From Cladopsammia gracilis (lineage: Eukaryota; Cnidaria; Anthozoa; Scleractinia; Dendrophylliidae): a DNA stretch of 64,000 bases. A program made the position numbers and the translations under genes. The stretch lies in the NCBI GenBank assembly GCA_022457155.1, contig JAJGOT010000013.1:2009001-2073000 (forward strand). The letters run 5' to 3'. This document shows, in pieces, positions 22,826 through 34,600 of the stretch (positions within the stretch are counted from its first letter, which is position 1; the number at the start of each line of letters is the position of its first letter). The notes below the pieces were generated by a model. The model searched no databases and was not told where the DNA came from. It saw nothing but the letters and a program-made list of their open reading frames with translations.

Positions 22826-23110
22826 AGGCTCCCATATATATGACGGCCTTGTCCGTCGGAAATTTTCGAAATTTTTGTTGGGCGTGGCTCAAATTCATTT
22901 TCATATTCTGCCATAGTTTTCGGCTCAATTCCCTAAAAGACCTAAACTGTACGACCGCAATAATTCTAACGGTGGTAATTTTAGATTTTAGCACCCTAGG
23001 TGGTACCAGGACCTCCTGGTGATACCAATTTAAACATTTTGACTCCTAGAAGATACGGCGAGCACCCCCGTAATTTTTATTATTTCCCCCACCCCCGGAG
23101 ATGTGCTGTT
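22826..23110. mobile_element. GGTACC-family MITE, copy in unit C
   Basis: Positional equivalent of the copies at 11636 and 17096, with an internal duplication around the GGTACCAGGACCTCCTGG word at about 23000. Confidence 0.5.
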
Positions 23111-23529
23111 AACTTTCTATGCATGCTTTGCTGTGAACCGTTTCTTTTTCCCTTTTTTTTTTTATTTATTTTTTGTGTACATAATGCAGTTTTCTCATAT
23201 TTATTACAGCCATGCTCCGTCACGCGTGACCGGTATTTTTGAAAATTTGAATGGATTTTTCTAGTTTACGCGTCGGTTTTGTAAATTCATTCCGAGATTC
23301 GAATTCCCGTAAGAATTTTACCTCATTTTCGGAAACAAAGAGCAACAAAGTATCATTTTATTTGAAATGTTACATATTCGAACAATATTTGTTTTCTTAT
23401 GCGCGTAGCGAAGTTATTTTTCCGTTAACTCGTGACTTTCAAAGTGTTTTCCAGAGAGATCTTCAAGGAGGATCTGAAGACTTTTCATGTGAAGGGGGGG
23501 GGGGGGGGGGGGGGAGAGGGGGGGAGGGG

Positions 23530-24913
23530 GGTATTACGAAATCACTTGCTGTAAAAGATTACAAAAGGGCAAACGTATCGTGTTTTTTTGTATACTGGGG
23601 AATTGGCGCGATATACAACGTCAGAACCGAAAACGAACAATCATTTGCGTTTTGATATTGTACTATCTAAGGTCATTGCCATGCGATCTAAGGGAAGTAC
23701 GATATCCGTAGACTGACTGTAAAACTGACAAGTAAAGAGTAGGGCGATAAATTTTAACGTGCAAGAGGTGTTATTTTCGATTTTCTGACCTTAAATAGGG
23801 TCAGTCAGGGTTTAGGTACTTCACGGCACACGCCCATGGTAAATTTACGGGAGTCTCCCCCCCCCCCCCCCCCCTCGGGTTTGCGCCCCGGAAGATATTG
23901 CTGTTTGCAGTATTACGAAATCACTTGCTGTAAAAGATTGCAAAAGAGCAAACGTATCGTGGTTCTTGTTTACTGGGGAATTGGCACGATATACAACGTT
24001 AGGACCTACAACGAACAATCATTTGAGTGGTTTGATATTGTACTATCCAAGGCCGTTGCCATGCGATCTAAATTGTAGAAAAGGGAAGTAAAAAAGGCGC
24101 AATATCCGTAGACTGACTGTATTTAATAATACTGACAAGTAAAGAGTAAGGCGATACATTTTAACGTGCAAGAGTTGTCAATTTTCGATTTCCTACCCTT
24201 AAATAGGGTCAGTCAGGGTAGCGCCCTGGTCAGGGTTTATGATCTTCACGGCACACACCTATCGTAAATTTACGGGAGTCTCCCCTCCCCCCTCCCCCCC
24301 CCCCTCGGGTTTGCGCCCCGGAAGATATTGCTGTTGCAGCGTTACAAAAACACTTGCAGTCAAAAATCGCAAAAGACCAAACGTATCGTGGTTTTTGTAC
24401 ACTGGGGAATTGGCACGATAAACAATGTCAGGAGCAAAAACGAGCATTCATTTGCGTTTTGATATTGTACTATCCAAGGCCATCGCCATGCGATCTAAAG
24501 GGAAGTAAAGAAGGTGCGATATCCGTAGACTGACTGTAAAACTGACAAGTAAAGAGTAAGGCGATGAACTTAAACGTGCAAGAGGTGTTAATTTTCGATT
24601 TCCTACCCTTCGCACACCCATCGTAATGATGATGATGACGACGGGATTCTCACCCTCCCTCGGCAGATATTGCCACCCGGCAGATATTGCTGTTGGATCA
24701 TGGAGTATTACAAAAACACTTGCGGTCAAAAATCGCAAAAGAGCACACGTATCGTTTTTTTGTATACTGGAGAATGGGCACGATATACAACCAATCATTT
24801 GCGTTTTGATATTGTACAGTCCAAGGCCACTGCCAGCGATCCCTGCCAAGGGAAGTAAAGCAGGTGCCATATCCGTAGACTGACATTAAAACTGATAAGT
24901 AAAAAGTAAAGCG
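23530..24913 (+). repeat. Array of CARD-start repeats ending at the plus-strand CARD exon
   Basis: Repeats end at ATG equivalents 23747 (ATA), 24154 (ATA) and 24564 (ATG kept), and the last leads into the complete exon at 24914; spacings are 407, 410 and 350 bp. Each unit has the same upstream words, including CCGTAGACTGAC and the TAAAGAGTAAGGCGAT start context. The real exon's own upstream region is therefore one more repeat unit. The copies at 14205 and 18235 belong to the same family. Confidence 0.75.
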
Positions 24914-25189
24914 ATGAACTTTAACGTGCAAGACGTGTGGGAGAATTTAAGAAGCCATCGAGTTCAAGTTGTTCAGGAACTGCGTGTGGATCGCACTCTC
25001 CTTTTCGATTACCTGCGGAGTAAGGAGGTTTTCGATAGTGAAGATTGCGAGCTCGTGAACGCCGAGAAGACGAACGAACATAAAACCAGCCGGCTGTTGA
25101 ACGTTCAAGTCTGGAGCATTTTCTTCATGTGTTGCAGCTCTTAAACCCAGGCCTTTACGAGAAGCTGACGGGGTACAAAGCCACTGAAA
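24914..25189 (+). pseudogene. Inverted CARD exon with a frameshifting deletion (locus 2)
   Basis: ATG at 24914 begins MNFNVQDVWENLRSHRVQ and follows exon A closely (it keeps S14, T28, L29 and Y33). After SRLL the reading frame is lost. Relative to exon B, 30 nt are replaced by 11, a net loss of 19 nt. The original frame resumes as HFLHVLQLLNPGLYEKLTG and still ends at a GAAA|GTAAGT donor. As written the frame stops after 76 codons. It lies in opposite orientation to exons A-C, so the cluster edge is an inverted duplication. Confidence 0.8.
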
Positions 25190-27398
25190 GTAAGTTAGGA
25201 AAACTAATGATATGTTATCATTTTCTCTCTCTTTCCTCTTTTAACTTAATTAGTAAATGTAAACTAATTATTTAATTTCACGTTAATAGCTGTATGGTTG
25301 TTGTTCCTTTTTGCGCCATTCCGGATTACTACTTTTCTAATCCGATTCTAATGTGTGAATGAAGCCCAAAACCACATAAGCCTAAAGTTTTCAGTTCAGT
25401 GGGCGCCCTCTCCGCTTGTGGCAAGTCCGAAGCCGTCTGAAGGTGTTTTACAAGGGCCAGGAAATCAGTCTCAGAGATCCAAAACATTACACAATTCAAC
25501 CTCTGAACTACATATACAAAGCTCGGATGCATTTTGACTGGCTTATTAATTTGTTTTCAGTTATGAACTAGACTATAACTTTTGGAATAAAAACACAGTG
25601 TTTTTCCGGTTAGCAATGACTCGAAACCTCTCTGAGATATTGTTTGTTTATGCATCCAAGTTCACGCAAGGCTAAAACTGTGAAAACTATACCCACAACT
25701 GTCGTTTGTAATTAAGATTTAAATTTTATTTTACAGACAATTCCCGGCGGACACTGCTTGAAATAAACCGTTAGGAAAATTGGAATGTCACTCCCTTATA
25801 GCTGTTTTCACTGTTTTGAAACAAATAAGTAAAGCTAGATAAACATACATGCAGCTAGCTATACAGACAGGACGTCACAGTTTATATTTGTTCATCTTGA
25901 TCGTTCGGTGATAAAAATGAATTGCAGGAATCCGAAAGAAATCTCCAAATTGGGTAATGAAATGTTAGAGACTGAAAACGTACTTCTGCCCTTCATGCCT
26001 TATTTTTTGGCGAGAAGGCAGGGGGGGGGGGGGGGGTGAGGGGGGTGGTGGTGAGGGGGGGGGGGTAGAGATCTCCACTGTAACATGGAGAGGAGAAGTC
26101 ACGAGCGCGGAGAAAAAAACTCCCGGAAACACCACAGGCAGCTCAACCGTGCAGTGGTGTGCGAGCCACATCCGAAATCGCAGATTCGAAGCCGGTACAC
26201 AGTAATAAAATTCGATTTGTCACGAATCGAGAAGTGATAGAAAAATCGAAAATATTACACAATAAAGACTTCTTACCTTAACTTTATTGTCTCTTGATGT
26301 GTCCTGACCTGTTTAAATGCATTTTTACCATTTTTGTTACTCGCGCCACCCTAGTGAACAGTGGCAGTGGAGAGACACTCCGTGCAACGAGGAATAGTTA
26401 GGAAAACGGTAAGACGGTAAGCGATTGTACCTTCTCTCTTGATCTTTTCACTCAGATCGGCTTTTATCATAAGAGGTTAAGAATAAGTTAGATAAATCTA
26501 AGGACTCGTATGATGGTCCTTAACGGTGGTTTTACTGAACTTAGTGTCGTAAAACCAATCCCAGTATACGCACCATGGCCAGTCACAGCAAATACAATCA
26601 CATTAGTGAAAACCAGTCAAAACCAATCAAATCCGACTGATGGTTTTGGATTTATTTACTGATCACAGATTGTAGTAATGTAAAACCAAAACAAGCATGA
26701 AGAAGAATTGTATTCGAACTTTAATTTAAAACTGCTGTTTGATTGATTTTTCGGCCTATCCAATTGATGGAAATCGATAATCAACAATCATGCCATTTTC
26801 ACTTTCTTTCAAAATGCGAAATTTACCGCCATCGCTGGTTATACGTCATGTAGACATAACGTATATCGATAACTTTTTGACCATATTTGGGCATTGTATC
26901 AATGTGTTGAATTATAAATCGCGATATCACGCGCGCTTTCACGCTATAATAGTTTTATAATTCAACACATTGATAACAAACCACAGTTGGAAGAAAAAAT
27001 ATCGAGGCTGGTCCGACATTTTTGCATTCTCTTGTCAAAATGCGAAATTTATCCCCATCGTTGGATATACGTCATGTAGACATAGCGTATATCGATCAGA
27101 CTTTTTGACCATATTTGGGCAGTGTATCAATGTGTTGAATTATAAAGCAGAATCTAACGTATACCGGATGTATATAATTACTGACATTGACAGCTTTTAG
27201 TGCAGTTAAGAATCGATCCAAATGAGAAGGAATCGAAGAAAATCGATGACAATCGATGAAAATCGATTGTGTTAAAAAGTCACAATGAAAATTTCATCGA
27301 TTGGTCAGACTGGTCAGACTGGGCTGATTTGGAACGAAAACCGAAGTAAATATATCTGAATAACTTAATAATAAATAACGAACCAATCCGAACTCGAG
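25190..27398. other. Non-coding stretch between locus 2 exons, first part
   Basis: No coiled-coil coding remnant is seen on either strand. A long G-run block is at 26022-26067. About 26125-26205 looks like a tRNA-derived SINE fragment (gtggtgtgcgagcc, then cagattcgaagcc as a possible B box). Positions 26830-26930 and 27045-27150 are a direct duplication containing gacatarcgtatatcgat and tttttgaccatatttgggca, with an inverted ttataattcaacacattgat between them. Confidence 0.4.
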
Positions 27399-28132
27399 GA
27401 ACTGTTATGTACCCAAAGAACTGCTATGTACCCAATGAACTGCTATGTACCCAGTGAACTGTTATGTACCCAATGAACTGCTATGTACCCAAAGAACTAC
27501 TATGTACCCAATGAACTGCTATGTACCCAGTGAACTGTTATGTACCCAATGAACTGCTATGTGCCCAATGAACTGCTATGTACCCAATGAACTGCTATGT
27601 ACCCAATGAACTGCTATGTTCCCAAAGAACTGCTATGTACCCAATGAACTGCTATGTACCCAAAGAACTGCTATGTACCAAATGAACTGCTATGTACCAA
27701 ATGAACTGCTATGTACCCAATGAACTGCTATGTACCCAATGAACTGCTATGTACCCAATATCGATCGAGCGCAAAGTTATGAATGATTTTGCTTTTGTCG
27801 CCATTCAGTGGTTTAAGGAAAAAACGGCATATTGTAATGATCGACTACATTCTCGTTTCAACCACTGATCAAAAGAAATAGATGATCGAGGATGGATTAG
27901 GTAAAGGACTCTGCTTTTGATGGACATGTTGCAGATATAAACCCGGCCTGTTTAATCAATAAAATCGATGATCAATGAAATCGATATCAATCGATATCAA
28001 TCAATGCCAATGAATCGATTGATATTGGAAATCGATGATCAATCGATGACGTATGTTTTGTGATAATTCGATTGAACATCGATTTCCAATAAAATCGATT
28101 AATTTATGTCGATTTTATCGATTGCCATCGAT
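27208..28132. repeat. ATCGAT-rich patches flanking the satellite
   Basis: At 27208-27275 and 27958-28132 the core ATCGAT, or a one-base variant, recurs every 8-15 bp within words such as aatcgatgacaatcgatgaa and gatcaatcgatgac. A third patch lies at 28999-29147. The copies are palindromic and in no fixed period. Confidence 0.7.
27399..27760. repeat. 19-bp tandem satellite, about 19 copies
   Basis: The unit is gaactgctatgtacccaat with a few variant positions (gttatg, cccaaa, cccagt). The 362 bp equal 19 units. The order of variant units is itself partly periodic near the left end, suggesting growth by multi-unit duplication. No reading frame is intended. Confidence 0.95.
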
Positions 28133-28589
28133 CCCGGGTTACATGGACGACAACATAACAAGACTTACACTGAAAACGGTTTTTGAAGTCGCCAAAGCGG
28201 AGCGACTAAATCCCTCTGTAGGTGACCAAGTTGTCCGCAATCATCAGTCACCTTAAAAGCGTTGCACGATCTCCCCTTTTCTTGCTTGCGGAGAAGTTGT
28301 CACTAATTGCAACAGTAAATGAACGCTCTTGGTACCCTTTCACAACGACATCGGATATCGCAAGGGCAACTTCCCGCTCGCGATGCGGCGTGTCTTGACC
28401 AGATATTCTTGGCTTTCACATACGTCATATCAAAATTCAGAAGCATTAAAAAATAGATTCCGAATCCAAAATGTTTATGGAATTGTAGAGAGTTTAAAAC
28501 CACACCTCTTGGCCAAATTTTGAAGCGCAAAAGCATTTCGTTCAAGAGTTATAGGCGAACGAGTGTTAGATATTTTTAGTAAGAAATGT

Positions 28590-28636
28590 ATGGAGCGGCC
28601 ATCTTTGTGCCCCTGAGAGGGACACAAAGATGGCGG
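28590..28636. repeat. Short perfect-looking hairpin
   Basis: ggccatctttgtgcccct is mirrored by agggacacaaagatggc around a 4-8 nt centre. Confidence 0.6.
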
Positions 28637-28737
28637 CTAAAAATTCGAAGTCTTAATTACACCAAAAATCACATCCAAAAATACTGTATTTGCTATAAGC
28701 TCAATAAACTCGGTTTATAAGCACTTATAATGAAAAC

Positions 28738-28980
28738 AATAACTTTCAGCTGATTCAATTTTGTTTATTTTCGCGGCTTATCTGAAATAGCGTGTCCCAT
28801 TGCGTAACACATTTAAAACCGTTGTAAATCGGAAGCAAAACATCGTTAAAACCTGAAACTTTTTGTGAAAGATTATAACACTTGTATCCACATACCATGT
28901 TAGAAACAGCTTTGTAGGACGTTTTCTTTAGATTTTTTAATTTTTATGACGTCATGTGAAAGCCAAGAATTGTTACACGA
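28738..28980. repeat. Dispersed repeat, copy 1 (second copy at 59698-59942)
   Basis: Shared words include ggttcaattttgtttat-like, cacatttaaaacc, catccacataccatgttaga-like and agaaacagctttgtagga. Similarity by eye is about 80-85% over 240 bp in the same orientation. No coding potential or terminal repeats are seen. Confidence 0.7.
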
Positions 28981-28998
28981 GCTCCGAGAAAACACGCA

Positions 28999-29147
28999 AA
29001 AATCGATAAAATCGATAATTTGCGAGACATTTTTGTGATTATCGATTGATCATCGATTGGCCGATATCAATCGATATCAATTAACTAATTTTATCGATTA
29101 ATATCGATTGATCGATTGGATTTCCGATGATCGATTGTCATCGATTT
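28999..29147. repeat. Third ATCGAT-rich patch
   Basis: Contains atcgattgatcatcgattgg and repeated gatatcaatcgatatcaat, matching the patches on either side of the 19-bp satellite. Confidence 0.7.
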
Positions 29148-29261
29148 AACACGCCGGGATATAAATTAACACAAAACCCTCGAACTTAATGTATCAAAGT
29201 TATACATAACCAGAAGCCCCATGCTGATGTTAACTGGCTGCTGTTTTAATTTTCTTTATAG

Positions 29262-29335
29262 GTGTCTGCCAATGTGGAATGCTCAGATGTTCATATGAAA
29301 AAGAAATCCACCGAGCGCAATGATGATGATAACGG

Positions 29336-29370
<35 letters not shown>

Positions 29371-29844
29371 TCTTTAGCCGCGGAAAGGAGGCAGACCAAG
29401 ACTGGAAGTCGAGTTCCTCGAAAGAGCTCGTCAACAGCATTAAAAACCGGTTTTACAATCCGTTTGTCGCTCTCGGACATTCCTCGTGAAGATTCAGAGC
29501 TTCTTTGTGCTCAGTGGATGTCTCGTTTACCTTGCCAAGCCTTGATCCCCCTGCTTTGCCCCACGTCTGTAAAGAGTCCATCTGGCGATATCTTTTCAGC
29601 TGCAAACGCATTCAATTTTGATTTTCTACCTTCATTCTCAAGCAAAGATAGCGACAGTGGGGTGCATTCCCTGTCTCCCAGCTCACTGATGACCAATGAT
29701 CTCTCTGACATTGAAAGCCTGCATTGAATACCAATGAAACTCCAATCCTCAGGTGAATGGAAATTCGAAATCGTTTACAGACCTTGCGTCATTGATGACA
29801 ACATTACTCCAGAGCCCCGCTCGACGGTGCATGCCCTTGATCGT
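29262..29844 (+). pseudogene. Terminal-exon copy of the CARD-coiled-coil family (locus 2)
   Basis: The acceptor TTCTTTATAG precedes 29262 in phase 0, as in locus 1. It reads VSANVECSDV, an Asp run encoded by a (GAT)n tract (29336-29370), then ELVNSIKNRFYN, followed by a frame break and stop. A second frame continues LLCAQWMSRLPCQALIPLLC, then TSVKSPSGDIFSAANAFNF, to a stop at 29727. A third frame has VIDDNITPEPRSTVHALDR. All three blocks align to the locus 1 exon at 4898-4347, so this is a paralogue with at least two frame breaks. Its only upstream partner on this strand is the broken CARD at 24914. Confidence 0.75.
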
Positions 29845-31032
29845 ACCATTCTCTTTTGCCGTGGAAAACACTCGCGTGATTTTGTCAAGCGTGCTGAAGG
29901 AATTTATAAACAAGTTTTTGGCAAAGAAAGAACTCTGGCAAGTTGACTGCCATCGCAACGATTTTTTGAACTGATGAGTGGAGAACGGAGAGAGAAATAT
30001 CACAGCTCCAAATCGACCCACTGCCAGCAGAACCAGGCTCTGAATAAACTACCATAGAAACATTTGTCAAGACGAGGACTAGGTTACGCAAGGCCTGGCC
30101 AAGAGGACCACTGATAAGCCTAGAGCCGTTGAGGCGTGCTCGATGCAAGATTAATCAGGCTAGAGCCGCCCGAAGCATTCATCGTTGCGTTCATTTTTGC
30201 AGATTTACTGATAGCTATCTTTCTCTTCTTAGAAATCGACCTTTTATTTTAAGATAAAAGATTTGTTTGCATTTATTATGTCTTTTTTACCATCGTCCAA
30301 CAAATTTTATTAATGAATCAGCCTTATATCACTGGTCTTCTTTCATGGAAGACTCCATTTCCGCGTTGCATTAAAATAATAAAATAAAAGAGATCTCTGT
30401 TGGTTACAAACAGACTAGTCGATTAGAAGAAAGACAGAATTTCAAAATGGGTTTTGTCATTCAATATAAAACTGTTTGTATATGCTAAAATCGAGTAAAG
30501 GAATTTTACAATCCTGGCGTTTGCAAATTGTCTTTAATTGACTTTTTCTGCGTTCGACCGTATTAAGATACAAAACTGGAAAGCTTTCCTCTAAAACTGT
30601 TATTAAACTACTAATAAAAAAAGGCTTTCACAAGAACTTTTATAATTTCTAAATGGGCAGTTGTTTGAGACGACAGACTTTGTTAATTCTGATTTCTCCT
30701 TCTAATGTAAAGATTGAACAGTGAAAGCAATGGAAACTGCCGCATGTGCATATTTAGATGTTATTGAATTAGCGCGAGGTCCGTATTATTGGGAAACGTT
30801 GGTCGAGTTCTTTTTTATGAAAAACCAACGAGGCCAATATTTCCCAATACAGACCGAACAAGCTATAAAGTTTTTATTATAATGGCGTTTTTAAAAATTT
30901 GCCGATAAATTAACGCACGCGCGCCAAAGCTAAGCATATTGTTGCATTTTTCAAGTCACTTTGCGAAAAGTTTAACCGAAATTGACTGCCAAACACGAGG
31001 AAAAATGTTTCTACTTAATAGAAAACAGGTTT
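29845..31032. other. Non-coding stretch before the LINE
   Basis: No coding sequence is seen. A small inverted repeat lies at 30779-30863 (ggtccgtattattgggaaa against tttcccaatacagacc), probably a short MITE. The rest is AT-rich. Confidence 0.45.
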
Positions 31033-31071
31033 CATTTGTTTATAGTTTTTTTTTTTTTTTTTTTTTTTTTT

Positions 31072-31333
31072 CATAAGTAGTTTATTGTTTTCAAGACATA
31101 AAGCTTACAGAACACTAAAGACACTAAAACATAACTATTGAAATTAAAATTAGCATAGTTACATTTTTTTATTGACACACAGACGCTAAGTTGCCATTAC
31201 CAGTAGAAACAAGATTGGTTTCCACCTCGTCTTAAATTGTTTATGTTTAGAGTGATTTTACTTCAACTGTGAAACAGAAACTATTAGTTAGTGTGTAACA
31301 CTATCTATCACTATCTATTACACTAGCGCTAGA

Positions 31334-31335
<2 letters not shown>
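31072..31335 (-). other. Candidate 3'-transduced segment of the LINE
   Basis: This 264-bp stretch lies between the LINE's own poly(A) tract and a terminal poly(A) tract, inside the target duplication. On the minus strand an AATAAA lies about 10 nt before the outer A-tract. The layout is what readthrough transcription past a weak LINE polyadenylation site produces. The segment has no recognisable gene. Confidence 0.6.
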
Positions 31336-31364
<29 letters not shown>

Positions 31365-31604
31365 TTGGTTTGCTACTGACAATACAAGTATGTGCTCTAG
31401 ATTAGTTACAGTGAGTGAGTCTTAAGCTTAATTACTTACATTTTCACGAGACCTATTTTCCATTGAATTAATTAATTTTAAATTTACATCAATGTAAGTA
31501 ATACAGAAGCAAAGACAACAAGCTAAAGACAACAATATACAACAAAGGAATAAATACAACTACTTACAGTAAAAAGCAAAGAAAGTGCGACGAAAAACTG
31601 TGTG

Positions 31605-34600
31605 TTAAAGGATAACTTCCCAAGTTCGGTAGAAATTGGGAAGCGATTTCTGTTTAGTTGCGATTCCTTTTAAAATTTGTAGTTTTTCTTGCATTTGCAG
31701 AAGGAAGTTGGGGAAAGATAGTATTTCTCCACGTAAGCTAGTGCAAAAAATGCAGTATTTTGCGATTAAGATAGAGTAATTTAAGACCTGCCGATGCTTT
31801 GTTCTCTTAAACCAACCATAGAGTATATGACTTGCGTTTAACACAATAACTTCATGTGTTTTATCAAGCCACCAATTTTGAAACAAAATCCAAAAATCGG
31901 CAGATAAACTACAGTGTACAAACAAGTGGTCTAGGGTTTGTCTTTCGAAGTTGCACAAATTGCAGATGTCATTGTCAACAAGACCATCACGGTGAAGAGT
32001 CGCTTTGGTGGGAAGTATGTTGTGTATCACTTTGTATTGGAACATTATTATTTTTATTTCTTTTGTGACAGTATAGGGTAATAGATAAACTTTTGGAAAG
32101 TTTTTCTCGTTGAATCCATGTCGACGTATTTTACTTTCGGATGTTGGAGGTACAAAAGCATTTTTTAGCAGGGTAGAGTAAATTGAACTGGTTGATAAAT
32201 TGTCGCCTGGGGAGTTTTGATCACTGTATTCGCCGTGACTTTTAAGCCTTGCTTTCCATGTTAATGGAATGGCGTTAAGAAGTCCGTAATATTGAGTGAA
32301 TGGTACATTGAGCTGGAATTTTAAAGAGAATTCATGAAAATTTAAAAACTCGTTTTCATGGTTTAATAGATCACTCAGGAAGACGATCCCGGAGTTAAAC
32401 CAAGGTCGGAAAAATACAGGTTTTTTGTCTATTAGAATATTACTGTTGTTCCAGAGAATCTCGTTTTTAAAATTCACATTTGTGTCACAGGTTGAGACTT
32501 TGAAATTGCACCAATAATCTAGAATGGTTCGATAAAATAAGGGTAGGTTTTTAAGATCGAGATTTTTGGTCCTATAGTTGCATTTTGTTAAGAAAGCGAG
32601 ATTACCATTTTGACGCAAAATATAATCAGGAATAATTTTCCAAGAGGCGAGCGATTCATCTTGTATTCTGTTGACCCATGCAATCTTCAGTGCTTTTTCC
32701 ATTATCTTGAACTCACACATTTTTAGACCACCGTGTTCTTTTTCTCCTATTATTGTACTTCTTTTCACTTTTGCTGGCTTGCCATCCCATATGAAGTTGA
32801 AGGTGAGTTTGTTGATTTCATGGACGTAATGGTCGGGGACATTTAACACCGACGCGGAGTAGATAAGCTTAGAAAGACCGAGTGTTTTTACTATGTTAAT
32901 TTTTCCGTATAGTGTAAGATTTCTTTTTTGCCAGGTGTTGAGCATTCTTTCTAAGGATTGTATTTTCTTGTTAAAATTTCGTGTGTCAGCACTTATTTGG
33001 TTGTAAGAGAAAAAAAACGCCAAGGGCATTGATTGGTTCCTTTGGCCATTTGAAGCCAAAGGGGGTATCTTGTTTTTCTTTCCATTTACCTAACCACATT
33101 GCTTCAGTTTTCGAATTGTTAATTTCTAGTCCTGAACAAGCACTAAATTCACTTAAAAGGCTAAGCAGGTGTGACACGGATTCACAATCCCTGACAAAAA
33201 CAGTAGTGTCGTCTGCATACTGGCTTATCTTTATTTCGTGTTTGTTTACTAGGATGCCTTTGATGGTGGGATCTTTCTTTAAAGCTCTAGCAAAGAGTTC
33301 TATACCTAAAACAAAAATGATTCCAGACAGAGGACAACCTTGTCTAACACCTCTTTGTAGGGAAAAGAAGGTGGACGCGTGTCCGTTATTTAAAACACAG
33401 CTGGAAACATCGTTGTAGAAAGTTTTAATCCAATTTAGAATATCAGGGCCGAAATTATAAAGCTTCAATGCTTCAAAAATATAGTTCCACTCAATAGAAT
33501 CGAAGGCCTTTTTAAAATCTAAGAATATTGCAATGCCTTTCTGATTTAGTTTGTCGGTAAAGTGCATAATATCTTGAATTAACCTAATATTTTCACCGAT
33601 GAAGCGGCCTTTTACATAACCAGTTTGGTCCGGGTTGATTAAACTTGGAAGGACTTTTTCTATTCTTTTAGCGATAGTTTTAGTGAGAATTTTATAGTCA
33701 GTATTTAGAAGTGAAATGGGCCTAAGATTGTCGAGAATCGTTTTGTCTTTTGACTTTTTGGGAATGATCGAGATTATTCCGCGTCTTTGGCTAATAGATA
33801 ATGTACTATGTTGAAAAGCGTAGTTGAAGCTAGCAAGCAAATCATCACTAATTTCAGGCCAAAAGAAACGATAAAATTCAACCGGGAGACCATCAGTTCC
33901 AGGAGTTTTATTGTTGCTAAACTCCTTTAGTGCGTTAACACATTCGGCCATTGAGATCAATCCTTCACACGAATTTTTTTCTACTACGTTAAGCGGTGTG
34001 ATATTTTCTTGTTTAAAAAAGGGAGAATTTTCAAACTTTTCATTGCTGATGTTTGTGGAGCTGTACAGAGATTCATAAAACACTTTTTCTGCCTCCAATA
34101 TTTCGAATTGATTTTCTGTGTATATATTATCTCCAACTTTGAGTTTCGTTACCGATTTTATAGTATGGTTTCGTTTCTCTAAACCGTAAAAGTACTTTGT
34201 GTTGCGTTCTCCTTTCTCATACCACCTTACTTTGCTTCTTAATATTGCTCCTTTTGTTTTATGCAACATGATTCTTTTTAGTTGTGCCCTCGCAAGTTTA
34301 AGCTCAAGTATGGTAGTAGTGTCATGTGGGTTGTTTTCAGCTTTTTCTTGAAGTTTGTTTACTTTATTATGTAGGCTAACTTCTTCGTCTCGGCGTTTAC
34401 TGGCTTTTCTTTTTGCATATTGTACCGTAAAACCTCTGATTTCCATTTTAATAAGGTCCCATTTTAGACCTAAGTCATTAACCTCTTCGTACTTGGTTTT
34501 AAAGACGGGAATATTTAGTTTAAGTGATGCGATATATGTTTCGTCTTCGAGTAATGAGGTGTTGAACTTCCAGAATCCGGGACCTCTTTTTTGGGCTAGA

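Larger units (their letters stand above)
20301..24913. repeat. CARD-containing tandem unit C (~4.6 kb)
   Basis: The CARD exon, upstream region and GGTACC MITE are as in A and B. The AAAT block is replaced by different sequence (about 23200-23470), and the truncated-start array has expanded to three copies before the complete plus-strand CARD exon at 24914. A TA-flanked MITE is inserted at 21458. Confidence 0.8.

Noticed and set aside
27399..27760. Possible CRISPR-like array
   Set aside because: Repeats are contiguous 19-bp units with no unique spacers, in a eukaryotic context; it is a satellite.
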